Assembly (NCBI RefSeq): GCF_020662265.1
Contig: NZ_VEWM01000080.1
Span: forward strand, 248,001 to 312,000
Length of the DNA: 64,000 bases
Direction of reading: 5' to 3'
From: Psychrobacter sp. I-STPA6b
GTDB taxonomy: Bacteria > Pseudomonadota > Gammaproteobacteria > Pseudomonadales > Moraxellaceae
In this document: positions 1-8,526 of the stretch, piece after piece
How positions within the stretch are numbered: position 1 is the first letter of the stretch
Layout of the letters: the number at the start of each line of letters is the position of its first letter
The notes under the pieces: generated by a model
Databases searched by the model: none
Told to the model about the DNA's origin: nothing
Seen by the model: the letters and a program-made list of their open reading frames with translations, nothing else
Position numbers and translations under genes: made by a program

Positions 1-1
1 T

Positions 2-76
2 AACAAAGCGAGTGCAATAAATATACTCATGATGGGCAATCTGATTGGGCGATTTTTAGCACAGATTATACCTTAA
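2..76 (+). CDS. C-terminal fragment of a possible membrane protein (truncated by window edge)
   Basis: An open frame enters from the left edge and stops at TAA 74-76, giving 24 residues. They are hydrophobic with scattered basic residues (NKASAINILMMG followed by NLIGRFLAQIIP), as in the last membrane helix of a transporter. No family can be assigned from so little sequence, and it may be a chance open frame. The other two forward frames close within about 20 bases. Confidence 0.25.
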   Translation, partial: NKASAINILMMGNLIGRFLAQIIP

Positions 77-143
77 AACCATGGCAGAAAGTCATACAGT
101 CCTTCTACTTTAGCTTCTGTTTCTTTAACACCACTTCTCTAGC

Positions 144-335
144 TTAACGTAACTTTTGCTTAGAGAGTTCAAATAAAATACTGGCTTCATAGATAGAAGG
201 TGAAGTTTTATCCCCGTTAATACCATTAACTATCCATGTCACCAAAGTAGATCTATGAAATTTAAACTTTTCAATTTCTGCTTGCATTTGCTGAACCTCA
301 AATTTAATTTGTTGTAATTCATTCATAATATCCAC
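144..335 (-). CDS. Small hypothetical protein with N-terminal coiled coil
   Basis: About 63 residues. The first part (MNELQQIKFEVQQMQAEIEK) has a heptad pattern suited to a short coiled coil; the rest is mixed and I recognise no family. I chose the GTG at 335 because AGGA lies 8 bases upstream. Longer in-frame starts up to 356 lack a ribosome binding site. The gene is divergent from the MerB-like gene, with 132 bases between them. Function unknown. Confidence 0.45.
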   Translation of the reverse strand: MDIMNELQQIKFEVQQMQAEIEKFKFHRSTLVTWIVNGINGDKTSPSIYEASILFELSKQKLR

Positions 336-423
336 GTTATATTTCCTCATAATCAATGTATTAATTATCCAAGTATATCTATCAACATTCCTATAAATTC
401 GATTTTTTTGTTAACCCATCCTT

Positions 424-453
424 TTTTATGTTATGTTATAACATAACATAAAA
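424..453. promoter_or_regulatory. Perfect 30-bp palindrome, probable operator of the MerB-like gene
   Basis: Each arm is 15 bases (TTTTATGTTATGTTA and its exact complement) with the centre at GTTATAAC, so the site also contains repeated TTATG units. It ends 14 bases before the ATG at 468. A plausible -35 (TTGTTA, 408-413) and -10 (TATGTT, 432-437, 18-base spacer) would place the site over the promoter, as for a dimeric repressor of TetR or ArsR type. No regulator gene lies next to it. The operator role is inferred from symmetry and position. Confidence 0.6.
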
Positions 454-467
454 TTAGGAATAACCTC

Positions 468-1136
468 ATGCCTCAACCTTTACTTCAACACACATATATG
501 CTTCCCCAGTTAAATCTTATATCCTCATCAACCTTCTCAAATGACACATCAGAAGTGCCGTTGTATCAAATAACGATGTATCAAGCACTGATAAAAGAAA
601 TAGACAGCCTACCAAGTTTTTGCAAGCAAGATATTGAAGTGTTATATCAACAACTGGCAAACGGCAAAACACCTGTCGCCGTACAAGACTTCCAGCAGTC
701 CATTAATGAATGTTGTCATATTCACCATCAAGACGGACAAGTGACCGCTTGCTTTGGCTGTAGCCTGTCAACAACTGAACACCAAATCCAATGGTACAAC
801 TCACAAGCCTATGCATGGTGTATTTGGGACACCTTTTTTATTTGCCAAAAATTACAAAAACCTGCCAATATCATCAGCAAAGACCCCATCAGCTTGGCAG
901 AAATTCATATTGAATTTGATGGTGATAACTTTGTAACACAGCCACTTTATTTCACTTTTCCATTAGGAAAATTATCAGAAACTGAAAGTTTACGTTCTTG
1001 TTTTTGTTGCCGTACTAAAGTTTTTGAAAGCTATCAAAATGCTCAAGTTTTTGCTGATGAGTATGATTGTGAAATTGTGGATTGGGCTGAAATGTTGTTA
1101 CGAACCGATGAGATGGTCAATGCTCTTATGTATTGA
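468..1136 (+). CDS. Organomercurial lyase (MerB)-like protein
   Basis: 222 residues, close to the usual MerB length. MerB cleaves the carbon-mercury bond of organomercurials using two cysteines and an aspartate. The core block (CFGCSLSTTEHQ, then YAWCIWDTFF) matches the family, with Cys118 and Asp121 spaced like the catalytic Cys96 and Asp99 of plasmid R831b MerB. The second catalytic cysteine probably falls in SCFCCRTKVF (178, 180, 181). The conserved Cys in the SPCP segment of MerB is replaced here (SKDP, about 137-140). The N-terminal third would be the winged-helix part. TAGGA lies 8 bases before the ATG. No merR, merA or merT is nearby, so it is a lone gene. A related, non-mercury activity remains possible. 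Confidence 0.65.
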   Translation: MPQPLLQHTYMLPQLNLISSSTFSNDTSEVPLYQITMYQALIKEIDSLPSFCKQDIEVLYQQLANGKTPVAVQDFQQSINECCHIHHQDGQVTACFGCSLSTTEHQIQWYNSQAYAWCIWDTFFICQKLQKPANIISKDPISLAEIHIEFDGDNFVTQPLYFTFPLGKLSETESLRSCFCCRTKVFESYQNAQVFADEYDCEIVDWAEMLLRTDEMVNALMY

Positions 1137-1169
1137 TATTGAATTAATATAGTCAAAGAATCCAAAAAT

Positions 1170-1325
1170 CTAATGCCCTGCCGTTTTAGAAAAGACATGA
1201 ATCACCAACACCCCACAAATTATCAACCCGATACCCAAAATAGCGGGCAAATCTAATCTTTGCTCCATAAACACCTAACCTATCATTGATACTGATACAA
1301 TGGCAAAAGTCAATAAAATCCACGG
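1170..1325 (-). pseudogene. Remnant of a small multidrug resistance (SMR/EmrE-Qac family) gene
   Basis: Read on the minus strand, the last 32 codons before TAG (1170-1172) give EQRLDLPAILGIGLIICGVL and end in VFSKTAGH. This is the typical fourth helix and C-terminus of SMR drug/proton antiporters. In frame upstream, LLTFAIVSVSMIG continues the third helix, but TAG at 1275-1277 sits where the family normally has Trp after Gly. Beyond about 1325 the similarity is lost and stop codons appear. About half of a normal 105-110-residue gene is present, so this is a decayed fragment. Confidence 0.7.
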
Positions 1326-1440
1326 ATTTATTATCATCATTAGGTTAGCCCTAAGACATTTTGCCCAAATTACGGTATCATAGCACCTATCCTTATACTT
1401 TTTTCACAACCCATTCATATAACTAACGATAGGTGATTTT

Positions 1441-3471
1441 GTGCGACAAATTCTAGTAACTTCTGCCCTACCTTATGCTAACGGTCCAATCCATTTGGGA
1501 CATTTGGTCGAATATATTCAAACAGATATTTGGGTGCGAGCGATGAAGGCTCAAGGTCATCAGGTTACTTATGTTTGTGCCGATGACGCTCATGGTACGG
1601 CAATCATGCTCAAAGCCAAAGAAAATGGCGTTAGCCCCGAAGAGCAAATCGCCACCGTTAAGGCCTCACATGAGACAGATTTTGTCAAGTTTTTGATTGA
1701 TTTTGACAATTATTATTCTACCCATTCTGAAGAAAATCGTGAGTTTTCTGAGCAGATTTATCAACGCTTAAAGTCAAGAGGACATATCAGCACCCAAGAT
1801 GTTGAGCAGTTATTTGACCCTGAGGCGGGGCTATTTTTGGCAGACCGTTTTGTTAAAGGCGAATGCCCAAAATGTCAGGCAACCGAGCAGTATGGTGACA
1901 ACTGTGAAGTCTGTGGCACCACTTATAACGCCACTGAATTAAAAAATCCCTATTCAACCTTATCAGGGGCAACGCCTGTTTTAAAAACGTCTGAGCATTA
2001 CTTTTTTAATTTACCTGACTTTGAAGAGTTTTTGCAAAAATGGACGCATGAAGAAGGGCGTTTGCAAGAGAGTATCAATAACAAACTTCAAGAATGGTTT
2101 GATACAGGATTGGCAAAATGGGATATTTCTCGTGATGCCCCTTATTTTGGTTTTAAAATTCCTGATACAGAAGATAAATACTTTTATGTCTGGCTAGACG
2201 CACCTGTCGGTTATATGGCAAGTTTTAAAAACTTATGTGAGCGTACCGAAGGGCTAAACTTTGATGATTATTGGCTGGCAGAAAACGCCAATAAAACCGA
2301 GCTTTATCATTTTATTGGTAAAGATATTGTTTATTTTCATGCCCTATTTTGGCCAGCCATGCTAGAAGGCAGTAACTATAGAACGCCAAATGGTATTTTC
2401 TCTCATGGCTTTTTAACCGTTAATGGTAAAAAGATGAGTAAATCTCGAGGTACCTTTATTCAAGCCAGCACTTATATTGAGCATTTAAGCCCTGAATATT
2501 TGCGTTATTATTTTGCCAGTAAATTGTCCGATAAAGTTGAGGATATTAACCTTGATTTAGAAGACTTTATGCAAAAGGTCAATAGTGATTTGGTGGGTAA
2601 AGTGGTCAATATTGCCAGTCGTTCAGCAGGGTTTATCGTCAAAAAATACGATGGCAAGTTATCCGAGCAGTGCATAGAGCCTGAGCTGGTGGCTGATATT
2701 GTGCGTACAGGTGATGAGATTGCCACCGCCTATGAAAACCGCGAGTTTAGCCGAGCCATGCGTTTAATCATGCAATGTGCCGATAAAGCCAATGAATATA
2801 TCGACAGTAAAAAACCGTGGGCATTGGCAAAAGAGGAAGGCACAGAGCAAGAGGTGCAAGATGTTTGCTCCGTAGCGATTAATATTTTCCGTCAATTAAT
2901 GGTTTATCTTGCCCCTGTATTGCCAGAGCTGACCAATAATGCTAAGGCATTTTTGAATATTGATGAGTTAAGTTTTGCCAGCCGTCATGAGTTGTTATTA
3001 GGACATCAAATTAATAAATTTAAACCCTTAATGCAACGTATTGAGCAAAGCCAAATTGAGGCAATGATTGAGGCGTCAAAACAGTCACTACAAAGCAATG
3101 AAAAACAAGCTGATAAAAACACTGATGAAACCAACACTGACGACTTTATCAGTATTGATGACTTCGCCAAAGTAGAAATGACAGTGGCAAAAGTGCTGGC
3201 ATGTAATCATGTAGAAGGGGCGGATAAATTATTGCAATTTAGCCTTGATGTCGGTGAGGACAAGCCTCGCAATGTGTTTAGTGGTATTCGTAAGTTTTAT
3301 GAGCCAGAGCAATTGCAAGGCAAAAAAGTGATTTGTGTGACCAACCTTGCTCCACGCAAAATGAAATTTGGTGTGTCTGAAGGTATGATTTTATCGGCAG
3401 GCGACCCAAAAACTGGTTTAGTAGTTATTACCCTACCTGAAGAGGCAAAAGTGGGTGATAAATTGGCTTAG
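1441..3471 (+). CDS. metG: Methionine-tRNA ligase
   Basis: 676 residues, the length of dimeric bacterial MetRS. It charges initiator and elongator tRNA-Met in the cytoplasm. The class I signature is HLGH (residues 18-21) and KMSKS is at 331-335. The zinc knuckle has Cys142, Cys145, Cys155 and Cys158. The anticodon-binding helical domain follows, and a C-terminal EMAP/Trbp111-type tRNA-binding domain starts near 570 ([14 protein letters not shown]) after a polar linker of about 20 residues. The start is GTG with AGGTGA just upstream; the family N-terminus ([17 protein letters not shown]) supports it. No neighbour is functionally linked. Confidence 0.97.
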   Translation: MRQILVTSALPYANGPIHLGHLVEYIQTDIWVRAMKAQGHQVTYVCADDAHGTAIMLKAKENGVSPEEQIATVKASHETDFVKFLIDFDNYYSTHSEENREFSEQIYQRLKSRGHISTQDVEQLFDPEAGLFLADRFVKGECPKCQATEQYGDNCEVCGTTYNATELKNPYSTLSGATPVLKTSEHYFFNLPDFEEFLQKWTHEEGRLQESINNKLQEWFDTGLAKWDISRDAPYFGFKIPDTEDKYFYVWLDAPVGYMASFKNLCERTEGLNFDDYWLAENANKTELYHFIGKDIVYFHALFWPAMLEGSNYRTPNGIFSHGFLTVNGKKMSKSRGTFIQASTYIEHLSPEYLRYYFASKLSDKVEDINLDLEDFMQKVNSDLVGKVVNIASRSAGFIVKKYDGKLSEQCIEPELVADIVRTGDEIATAYENREFSRAMRLIMQCADKANEYIDSKKPWALAKEEGTEQEVQDVCSVAINIFRQLMVYLAPVLPELTNNAKAFLNIDELSFASRHELLLGHQINKFKPLMQRIEQSQIEAMIEASKQSLQSNEKQADKNTDETNTDDFISIDDFAKVEMTVAKVLACNHVEGADKLLQFSLDVGEDKPRNVFSGIRKFYEPEQLQGKKVICVTNLAPRKMKFGVSEGMILSAGDPKTGLVVITLPEEAKVGDKLA

Positions 3472-3561
3472 GTTTAAGCTAAAATTTTTGCTGGATGGCT
3501 GGCATTATTTAACAATTATGTTACATTATCGTTATCTTTTTATTTTTGGAACTTACTATTT

Positions 3562-4647
3562 ATGTTGACCTCTACCGTTTCACATACTGTTTTTAACTTA
3601 AATAAGTTCAAGCTAGCATTAGGGGCAACCGCCCTTGGCAGTGCGATGATGTTGGTTGGGTGTGCCGATAAACCAGAGCAACCCCAAGCAGACACCACCA
3701 CTGATACCACCAGCGAGCAGGCAGAAAAACCAGCGAAAACGGTTGCCATTACTCAGATAGTCGAACACCCTTCATTAGATGATATTCGCCGTGGTATTGT
3801 CGATGAGCTGGCAGATAATGGCTATCAAGAAGGGCAGAATTTGACGGTGCATTTCCAGTCAGCACAAGGCAATACCGCCACCGCAGGGCAGATTGCCAAG
3901 CAGTTTGTCGGTGATAAGCCTGATGCCATTGTTGCTTTATCCACGCCATCGGCTCAGTCTGTTGTTGCAGCTACCACCACCATTCCTGTTATCTATACGG
4001 CAGTGTCTGACCCTGTGGCTGCTAAGCTAATTGATGAAAATAACAAGCCCATTCAAAGCAACGTTACTGGCTTATCTAGCCAGTTGCCATTAGAGCCACA
4101 GCTTGATTTAATCCAAAAAATTGTTCCCAATGCCAACACCATTGGCTACGTTTATAGCCCCGGTGAGGCAAACTCAGTCTCTTTATTAAACCATCTAAAA
4201 GAGGCTCTACCTAAGCGTGGCTTAAAACTGCTTGATATCCCTGCCAACCGCCCAACAGATATTGGTATGGCAACGCGTAGCCTTGAGGGACGTGCTGATG
4301 TGATTTATACCTCTATGGATAATAACGTCGCCTCAGCATTTGAGGCAATGACAGGGGCTGCCAATGAGCTACAAATTCCGATTATTGCCTCTGATGAGTT
4401 TAGCGTACAACGTGGGGCAACGGCTGCTTTGGGGGTCAATGATTATGACTTTGGACGTACCACAGGTAAGATGGTATATCGCACCTTAAACGGTGAGGCA
4501 ATCACTGATATTCCACCGACTAAAATGGATAAATTGACATTATTTGTTAGCCCGACTCATGCCAAGGCTCAAGGAACGACCATACCAGAGGAATTACTGG
4601 TTGATGCGGTTAATGTGGATGAAAAACCTGCCGCCGATACACAGTAA
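3562..4647 (+). CDS. ABC transporter substrate-binding lipoprotein, TrpX-like (first copy)
   Basis: 361 residues. Member of the ABC_sub_bind family (PF04392), whose best-known members bind tryptophan or other aromatic amino acids. A lipoprotein signal ends at LVGC with Cys34 as the lipidation site, followed by a Thr/Asp/Glu-rich linker of about 25 residues. The mature domain begins VAITQIVEHPSLDDIRRG and has the two-lobe periplasmic binding pattern. It is followed by a close paralogue, a permease and an ATPase, making one importer locus. The ribosome binding site is weak (GGA about 11 bases upstream). Substrate is inferred from family only. Confidence 0.85.
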   Translation: MLTSTVSHTVFNLNKFKLALGATALGSAMMLVGCADKPEQPQADTTTDTTSEQAEKPAKTVAITQIVEHPSLDDIRRGIVDELADNGYQEGQNLTVHFQSAQGNTATAGQIAKQFVGDKPDAIVALSTPSAQSVVAATTTIPVIYTAVSDPVAAKLIDENNKPIQSNVTGLSSQLPLEPQLDLIQKIVPNANTIGYVYSPGEANSVSLLNHLKEALPKRGLKLLDIPANRPTDIGMATRSLEGRADVIYTSMDNNVASAFEAMTGAANELQIPIIASDEFSVQRGATAALGVNDYDFGRTTGKMVYRTLNGEAITDIPPTKMDKLTLFVSPTHAKAQGTTIPEELLVDAVNVDEKPAADTQ

Positions 4648-4683
4648 GTATCTGTTGATTACATTTTAATTTTTCACCCTATT

Positions 4684-4706
4684 AAGTGGAAGGAAACCAC
4701 TTTCTT
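4684..4706 (+). terminator. Weak hairpin between the two substrate-binding genes
   Basis: AAGTGG (4684-4689) pairs with CCACTT (4697-4702) across a 7-base loop, followed by TCTTATTT rather than a clean T run. It could be a partial terminator or mRNA processing site that sets different levels of the two binding proteins. The stem is only 6 bp. Confidence 0.3.
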
Positions 4707-4802
4707 ATTTATGGCAACCTTATTTATCGCTAATATAGATAAGCATTTTTATTTATTATGCCAATTTGCCATAAATACTTTTTTTAATCAGGAGTAACTG
4801 CC

Positions 4803-5834
4803 ATGTTTAACCAAAACCGTTTTGTCAAAGCCCTTATGTGGGGCGGTGTCTGTACTGCTATTTTGGCAGGCTGTAATAAACCTGCAGACACAGCTGATAA
4901 CTCAGCATCTACCAGCACTGACACACCTGCTGCTGCCACTGACACCAAAACTGTCGCCATTACTGCCATTGTTGAGCATCCTGCTTTGGATGCGGTACGT
5001 GAAGGTATGATTGAAGAGTTAGCCGATGAAGGCTTTAAAGAAGGCGAGAATTTAACCGTCAACTTCCAATCTGCACAAGGCAACACTGCCACGGCAGGAC
5101 AGATTGCTAAGCAGTTTGTCGGTGAAGACCCAGACGTGATTGTTGCCATTGCCACCCCATCGGCTCAATCTGTTGCTGCTGCCACTACCACCATTCCATT
5201 GGTGTTTTCTGCGGTCACTGACCCTGTTGAGGCAAAGCTGGTCAAAAGTCTGGACGGCTCTGGCACAAATGTCACTGGTGCATCTGATGCCCTACCTTAT
5301 GAGCCTCAAATTGAGCTGATGCAAGAAGTCATTCCCAATCTAAAAAATGTTGGTTATGTCTATAGCCCCGGTGAAGTAAACTCTACTGTTGTATTAAAAA
5401 ATCTAACAGAAAAATTAACACCTCTTGGCATTACTGTTCACCCTGCCCCTGCTCAGCGTAGCAATGACATTGCCAATGCTGCCCGCAGTCTGCAAGGTAA
5501 GGTTGATGTGATTTATACTTCAACGGATAATAACGTCATGTCAGCGTATGAGTCACTATATCAAGTGGCAAAAGAAAGCAAAATCCCGCTTATCTCTGGT
5601 GATACAGGGGCGGTCTCTCGTGGGGCAGTTGCTGCACTTGGGGTCAATTACCATGATTTAGGTAAAGAGACAGGTAAAATTGTCGTTAAAATCTTAAATG
5701 GTGAAAAAGCAGGTGATATTCCTGTCTATACGCCACAATCATTGAATTTATATGTCAGCCCAAATCATGCTAAAGAAGAAGGCATTGAGTTACCACAAGC
5801 CTTGATTGATAAAGCTCAAGAAGTGGTTGAATAG
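4803..5834 (+). CDS. ABC transporter substrate-binding lipoprotein, TrpX-like (second copy)
   Basis: 343 residues, clearly paralogous to the preceding gene along its whole length; both share blocks such as FQSAQGNTATAGQIAKQFVG. The lipobox is ILAGC with Cys24. The start is supported by AGGAG 8 bases upstream. Two adjacent binding proteins feeding one permease suggest different substrates or affinities. A strong terminator follows at 5947-5978, so this gene may be transcribed separately from the permease and ATPase. Confidence 0.87.
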   Translation: MFNQNRFVKALMWGGVCTAILAGCNKPADTADNSASTSTDTPAAATDTKTVAITAIVEHPALDAVREGMIEELADEGFKEGENLTVNFQSAQGNTATAGQIAKQFVGEDPDVIVAIATPSAQSVAAATTTIPLVFSAVTDPVEAKLVKSLDGSGTNVTGASDALPYEPQIELMQEVIPNLKNVGYVYSPGEVNSTVVLKNLTEKLTPLGITVHPAPAQRSNDIANAARSLQGKVDVIYTSTDNNVMSAYESLYQVAKESKIPLISGDTGAVSRGAVAALGVNYHDLGKETGKIVVKILNGEKAGDIPVYTPQSLNLYVSPNHAKEEGIELPQALIDKAQEVVE

Positions 5835-5946
5835 AAGTAATAGAATAACTGAACTTTTAAACTTTATCGTTGAAACCTCGCTTTATTTTAAGGTATATCC
5901 GTCAGGTTAAGTTCTTATTAAGCTCTTATTGTAAATCAGCAGAAAT

Positions 5947-5978
5947 AAGCACATGAGTTCATCATGTGCTTTTTTTAT
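5947..5978 (+). terminator. Intrinsic terminator after the second substrate-binding gene
   Basis: A perfect 10-bp stem AAGCACATGA (5947-5956) / TCATGTGCTT (5962-5971) has a 5-base loop and a run of T residues. It ends the transcript from the binding-protein genes about 110 bases after the stop codon. Confidence 0.85.
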
Positions 5979-6047
5979 GATTGGTTTATTTGCTACAATG
6001 TATGGTTATTGTTTCGTAAAAACTTTAGGGTACTAAATCCAAACCCT

Positions 6048-6249
6048 AGGGTCTGTTGAATATTCACCCCGTTAAGCTAGTATTAACAAGGGATACAGCT
6101 ATTTTGTACTTTTATGTAAAAATTGGCTAAATTTGCCTTATTCTGCGTTAATGAACTGGTTAATATCTCGATATTACCTGCGTTCATTGCCTTGACTAAG
6201 ACAAATTTATCTCAATTTTTCCTATAAAGATGAATGTTCAACAGACCCT
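6048..6249. mobile_element. MITE copy A (202 bp, TA-flanked)
   Basis: The ends are inverted repeats: AGGGTCTGTTGAATATTCA at the left and the complement of AGGGTCTGTTGAACATTCA at the right. TA lies on both sides, as expected for elements moved by IS630/Tc1-mariner-type transposases. The interior has no gene. Four other copies in this window share ends and internal blocks such as ATACAGCTA and TTTTTCCTATAAAGATGAAT. No source transposase is in the window. Confidence 0.8.
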
Positions 6250-6322
6250 AAAATTCCTTTAGTACTTTATACATTGGTTTTCACTCAATCATTTATTGAG
6301 CGACAACCCAAGGAAATCTGTT

Positions 6323-6397
6323 ATGACGTGGCGTTTACATAGCCTCACTCTTGACGCTTTTTGGTTTACTTTAAGTGCAGATTGTTTAATCTGTTAA
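6323..6397 (+). CDS. Possible 24-residue leader peptide with two Trp codons
   Basis: A short ORF preceded by AGGAA 7 bases from ATG, a better ribosome binding site than that of the permease gene it precedes. It starts MTWRLHSLTL, has Trp at positions 3 and 14 and ends at TAA 6395-6397. A hairpin (ATGACA/TGTCAT, 6431-6445) lies between it and the permease start at 6492. Because the downstream genes resemble a tryptophan importer, a translational leader sensing charged tRNA-Trp is an attractive reading. No T-rich terminator was found, so this is inference. Confidence 0.35.
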   Translation: MTWRLHSLTLDAFWFTLSADCLIC

Positions 6398-6491
6398 ATT
6401 TCACCCAACCTACTCTGCCATATCATCGCCATGACACCATGTCATTAGCTATGTGGTCAGATAGGGTTGCCTTAATAAGTTTTAATTGACT

Positions 6492-7388
6492 ATGACTTTA
6501 ATTGGTTTTTTTGGTGCGTTAGAAAGTGGGCTTATCTATGGACTGGTTGCCCTCGGTGTGCTTATCTCTTTTCGAATCCTTGATTTTCCTGATTTAACGG
6601 CAGACGGTAGTTTCCCTTTAGGCGGTGCAGTGGCAGGTGTTGCCATTGTTGCAGGTGTCAATCCATGGCTTGCCTGTTTTTATGGGGCAATGGCAGGGGC
6701 AGCCGCTGGGGTAGTCACCGCTTGGTTACATGTTAAATTGGGTATTTTGCAATTACTTGCCAGTATTTTGGTGATGGTGGCATTGTATTCGGTTAATTTA
6801 CGTATCATGGGAGCACCAAATTTACCTTTATTGGGAGAGCAGACAGTATTTAGCCCTTTTATTGCTGATGGCAATGGGTTTTGGGTACGTTGTGTGGTGG
6901 TTGGCGTGGTGGTACTCATTGCCAAGCTGTTTTTAGATTGGTTTTTTAGTACCGAGTCAGGTTTGTCCATGCGAGCGACTGGCTCAAATCTGCGTATGGC
7001 ACAAGCTCAAGGGATTAATACCTCATGGATGACCATTTTGGGTATGGCAATCTCTAACGCGTTAATTGCTTTGGGTGGTGCATTATTTGTGCAGACGCAA
7101 GGTGGGGCAGATATTTCCATTGGTATTGGTACGATTGTCATTGGTTTGGCAGCGGTGATTATTGGTGAAACGATTATCCCTGCCAAGCGTATTTGGTTGA
7201 TTACTTTAGCGGTGATTGTTGGGGCGTTTTTATACAAACTGTTTATTCAGATTGCCCTATCAAGTGATTTATTGCGAAGCATAGGCTTTGGCTCACAAGA
7301 TTTAAATTTGGTGACTGCATTACTGGTGGTGATTGCTTTGGTATTACCACAAATAAAAGCCAAAATCTTATCGCACAAAGGCAAATAA
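6492..7388 (+). CDS. ABC transporter permease, TrpY-like
   Basis: About 298 residues with eight or nine hydrophobic segments and a pattern of the BPD_transp_2 / branched-chain permease family (PF02653), for example ESGLIYGLVALGVLISFRIL. It forms the inner-membrane channel for the TrpX-like binding proteins. I chose ATG 6492; an in-frame TTG at 6486 is the alternative, and neither has a strong ribosome binding site, which may fit control by the leader ORF upstream. The ATPase follows after 46 bases. Confidence 0.85.
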   Translation: MTLIGFFGALESGLIYGLVALGVLISFRILDFPDLTADGSFPLGGAVAGVAIVAGVNPWLACFYGAMAGAAAGVVTAWLHVKLGILQLLASILVMVALYSVNLRIMGAPNLPLLGEQTVFSPFIADGNGFWVRCVVVGVVVLIAKLFLDWFFSTESGLSMRATGSNLRMAQAQGINTSWMTILGMAISNALIALGGALFVQTQGGADISIGIGTIVIGLAAVIIGETIIPAKRIWLITLAVIVGAFLYKLFIQIALSSDLLRSIGFGSQDLNLVTALLVVIALVLPQIKAKILSHKGK

Positions 7389-7434
7389 CAGCAACTATCC
7401 AACAGCAATCACAGCAATATAAGGAAACACGACC

Positions 7435-8229
7435 ATGATGCAAGCCAATGATTTACGATTAACTTTTAATCGTGGCACACCCATCGAAAACCCTGCCCTA
7501 CGAGGTATCAGTCTTAATATCAGTGAGGGGGAATTTGTCACTGTTATCGGTACAAATGGTGCAGGGAAATCTACCTTTTTAAATGCGGTCAGTGGGACGA
7601 TTCGGGTCGATAGTGGCTCAATCCTGCTTAATGGCATTGATGTCACCAAAAAGTCTGCTTATCAACGGGCAAACTGGGTCGCTCGGGTATTCCAAGACCC
7701 CATGGCAGGCACGTGTGAGGCATTGACCATTGAAGAAAATATGGCATTGGCATACAAACGTGGTGGTAAACGTGGCTTAAAATTTGCCCTTAATCATGAT
7801 AATCGTGAGCTGTTTAAAGAAAAACTGTCGATATTAAAGTTAGGATTGGAAAATCGTTTATCTGACCGTATGGGCTTATTATCTGGCGGACAACGCCAAG
7901 CGGTAAGTCTACTGATGGCATCATTGCAACCCTCCAAAATCTTACTGCTTGATGAACACACCGCTGCCTTAGACCCCAAAACAGCCGCCTTTGTGCTTGA
8001 TTTGACCGACAAAATTGTCCAAGACAATGGGCTGACTACCATGATGGTCACCCACTCAATGCAGCAAGCCTTAGCTCATGGCACACGTACAGTCATGCTC
8101 CATCAAGGTCAGGTGGTGCTAGATGTGTCAGGGGAAGAACGCAAGGGTATGACGGTGCGTGATTTGCTCAATATGTTTGAGCAGACACGTGGTGAAAAGG
8201 TCACAGATGACAGTTTGATTTTGAGTTAA
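7435..8229 (+). CDS. ABC transporter ATP-binding protein, TrpZ-like
   Basis: 264 residues. Walker A GTNGAGKST (39-47), ABC signature LSGGQ (149-153), Walker B ILLLDE with Asp173 and Glu174, and the switch His in VTHSMQ. It energises import through the adjacent permease. AAGGAA lies 8 bases before the first ATG; a second ATG follows immediately. The order of binding proteins, permease and ATPase matches the TrpXYZ-type systems annotated in other bacteria. Confidence 0.88.
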   Translation: MMQANDLRLTFNRGTPIENPALRGISLNISEGEFVTVIGTNGAGKSTFLNAVSGTIRVDSGSILLNGIDVTKKSAYQRANWVARVFQDPMAGTCEALTIEENMALAYKRGGKRGLKFALNHDNRELFKEKLSILKLGLENRLSDRMGLLSGGQRQAVSLLMASLQPSKILLLDEHTAALDPKTAAFVLDLTDKIVQDNGLTTMMVTHSMQQALAHGTRTVMLHQGQVVLDVSGEERKGMTVRDLLNMFEQTRGEKVTDDSLILS

Positions 8230-8339
8230 GCTGATTTGGCTCAAAAGGTCACATCACTAAACATTATATTTTGCTCATAGTCTGGCTGGTTCTATATACA
8301 ACTGTCTATAACAAACCCTAATAGATAATCACTGAAGAC

Positions 8340-8395
8340 CCAAACGGATACAAGGTGACAAAAAAGTAATAAAAACAACCATTGTAACCGTTTGG
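8340..8395. repeat. Imperfect inverted repeat in the 8.2-8.5 kb gap
   Basis: CCAAACGG (8340-8347) is repeated as CCGTTTGG (8388-8395), with matching flanking bases and a 40-base loop. There is no T run. It could be a regulatory hairpin or the weak end of the importer transcript. The rest of the 297-base gap (8230-8526) shows nothing recognisable. Confidence 0.25.
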
Positions 8396-8526
8396 TCACT
8401 CTACAGCCAATGGTATCTAGGTTAGATGATAGATACCCAATGATTAATTATTGATATTCACACTCAAATAAGGTTCAATGGCCCTAAGCATTAGCAAAGG
8501 AACTCATTTTATAAGGATATTTTATC

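Noticed and set aside
754..936. 60-residue ORF inside the MerB-like gene in another frame
   Set aside because: Shadow of the MerB-like gene, which has motif support.
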